The notes beneath the pieces were generated by a model. It searched no databases and had not been told where the DNA came from. It worked only from the letters and a program-made list of their open reading frames with translations. Made by a program: the position numbers and the translations under genes. Below are positions 13,056-13,930 of a DNA stretch of 13,930 nt, piece by piece. Source of the stretch: Comamonadaceae bacterium. Lineage in GTDB: Bacteria; Pseudomonadota; Gammaproteobacteria; Burkholderiales; Burkholderiaceae_C. The stretch is from the NCBI GenBank assembly GCA_947458305.1, contig CANGZO010000029.1, forward strand, positions 1 to 13,930, read 5' to 3'. Every line of letters starts with the position of its first letter. Position 1 is the stretch's first letter.

Positions 13056-13066
13056 TTGTCATACAA
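13056..13066. promoter_or_regulatory. TTGTCATACAA dyad, candidate GntR operator at its own start
   Basis: TTGT and ACAA arms flank a 3-bp centre. This is the general form recognised by FadR-subfamily GntR regulators (roughly tNGTnnnACNa). It lies between gntR and its promoter region, 4 nt from the start codon, where binding would block gntR expression. The 9-bp core TGTCATACA is identical to the core of the sites at 5443-5507. The motif is seen; the binding protein is inferred. Confidence 0.6.
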
Positions 13067-13151
13067 AAAACAAACGCCAGCATACAGACCTCCAACCTGA
13101 GGCACTGTCATGTCAGCGCATCAGGGCATTGCCATGCCCGAACAGCCTCTT

Positions 13152-13194
13152 GTAAATTACGTTTAGGTAAATTGATTTATCAATGGTAAATTAC
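13152..13194. promoter_or_regulatory. AT-rich divergent promoter region with repeated GTAAATTAC
   Basis: The palindrome GTAAATTAC (GTAA-A-TTAC) occurs at 13152-13160 and 13186-13194. A partial copy, GTAAATTGA, lies at 13167-13175, and an inverted repeat ATTGAT(TT)ATCAAT at 13171-13184. On the minus strand TTGATA (13183-13178) and CGTAAT (13161-13156), 16 bp apart, form a plausible promoter for gntR. No plus-strand promoter is as good. This strikingly AT-rich block stands out from the GC-rich surroundings and lies about 50 bp before the monooxygenase start. Confidence 0.6.
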
Positions 13195-13241
13195 GGCCTG
13201 GGCACCGCAGGGTGCTTTTTGACCAATTTGGAGCTCTTCAC

Positions 13242-13930
13242 ATGGGTGCTTACGTCAACCCGATTTATCCCTACAAGTCGCCTGCCGACCTGATCGCCAC
13301 GCCGCCGCAGCGCAAACCACTGATCGTGATTGGCGCAGGGCCGGTGGGCCTGGCTGCCGCCATCGATGCGCGCTTGCAAGGCCTGAGCGTGCTGGTGCTC
13401 GACGACGACAAGACCGTGTCGATCGGTTCGCGGGCGGTGTGCTATGCCAAGCGCTCGCTCGAAATTCTGGACCGCTTGGGCATTGCCAATGAAGCTTGCG
13501 GCTTGGGCGTGAGCTGGAACATCGGGCGCACTTTTTTGGAAGAAGACGAGGTCTACCAGTTCAACCTGGTGCCCGATGCGGGCCACAAGCGCCCCGGCAT
13601 GATCAACCTGCAGCAGTACCACGTCGAGGAGATGCTGATTGCACGCGCACTCGAACTGGGTGCCGACATCCGCTGGCAGCACAAGGTCACCGCAGTCACA
13701 CCCCATGACGACCACGCCACACTCACCGTAGAAACGCCAGAGGGTACTTTCGACATCGAGGCCGACTGGCTGGTGGTCGCCGATGGCGCACGCAGCCCGA
13801 TCCGACGCCATCTGGGCTTGGACATCGAAGGCCGCGTGTTCCAGGACCGCTTTTTGATTGCCGACGTGATCATGAAGGCCGACTACCCCGCCGAGCGCTG
13901 GTTCTGGTTTGACCCGCCCTTTCACCCCAA
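13242..13930 (+). CDS. Class A FAD-dependent aromatic monooxygenase (N-terminal 229 residues; continues past the right edge)
   Basis: This is the N-terminal part of a flavoprotein hydroxylase of the p-hydroxybenzoate hydroxylase/MhpA/PheA type (FAD_binding_3). The FAD-binding GAGPVG is at residues 31-36, a beta-strand end VLVLDDD follows, then the substrate/NAD(P)H-linked RAVCYAKRSLEILDRLG segment, and the D181-G182 motif in WLVVADGARSPIRRHLG. The start ATG has GGAG 8 nt upstream. These enzymes add a hydroxyl group to aromatic rings using NAD(P)H and O2. With hpaBC absent from the window, it could be an entry enzyme feeding a dihydroxylated compound to ring cleavage, but its substrate cannot be read from the visible part. 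It is divergent from gntR, which suggests control by that regulator. The frame is open to the last base. Confidence 0.9.
   Translation, partial: MGAYVNPIYPYKSPADLIATPPQRKPLIVIGAGPVGLAAAIDARLQGLSVLVLDDDKTVSIGSRAVCYAKRSLEILDRLGIANEACGLGVSWNIGRTFLEEDEVYQFNLVPDAGHKRPGMINLQQYHVEEMLIARALELGADIRWQHKVTAVTPHDDHATLTVETPEGTFDIEADWLVVADGARSPIRRHLGLDIEGRVFQDRFLIADVIMKADYPAERWFWFDPPFHP

Overview
The window looks like chromosomal DNA of a GC-rich betaproteobacterium, most likely a member of the Comamonadaceae/Burkholderiales. This is inferred from gene content, codon use and protein flavour, not from a database search. Its core is a co-directional operon of about 7.5 kb for the homoprotocatechuate (3,4-dihydroxyphenylacetate) meta-cleavage pathway: hpaR-hpaG1-hpaG2-hpaE-[toxin/antitoxin pair]-hpaD-hpaF-hpaH-hpaI. 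The products would take homoprotocatechuate through ring opening (HpaD), semialdehyde oxidation (HpaE), isomerisation (HpaF), decarboxylation and isomerisation (HpaG1/G2), hydration (HpaH) and aldol cleavage (HpaI) to pyruvate and succinate semialdehyde. The 4-hydroxyphenylacetate 3-hydroxylase genes (hpaBC), a substrate permease and a succinate semialdehyde dehydrogenase are not in the window.

Layout. Positions 1-1841 (minus strand) hold the start of radA and, just upstream of it, a nitronate monooxygenase-like gene. A 164-bp divergent intergenic region carries a tandem 15-bp repeat and a perfect 16-bp palindrome that ends 2 nt before the hpaR start codon. The hpa genes run from 2006 to 9467 (plus). 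They continue into a class II aldolase-family gene, a translationally coupled ketopantoate reductase-family gene and a DMT/EamA-type transporter (to 12238). A convergent FadR-type GntR regulator (12278-13051, minus) follows. It is divergent from a class A FAD monooxygenase that runs off the right edge.

Structure beyond the pathway genes. (1) A RHH antitoxin/PIN-domain toxin pair sits in sense orientation between hpaE and hpaD. (2) Its promoter region holds three exact copies of one 9-bp motif (TGTATGACA or its complement) and a fourth, degenerate copy. A fifth occurrence, as the 11-bp dyad TTGTCATACAA, lies 4 nt upstream of the gntR start codon. The dyad fits the general form of FadR-family operators. 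This raises the possibility that the GntR protein, and not only the antitoxin, controls an internal promoter of the hpa operon. (3) Short palindromic REP-like elements occupy the hpaG2-hpaE and hpaD-hpaF junctions, a different hairpin lies between hpaH and hpaI, and a third palindrome/tandem element overlaps the hpaI stop codon. (4) The operon tail (aldolase, reductase, exporter) is not part of the described Hpa pathway and may be an accessory branch.

No rRNA, tRNA, CRISPR array, complete insertion sequence or origin was seen. No gene-free stretch exceeds 300 bp.
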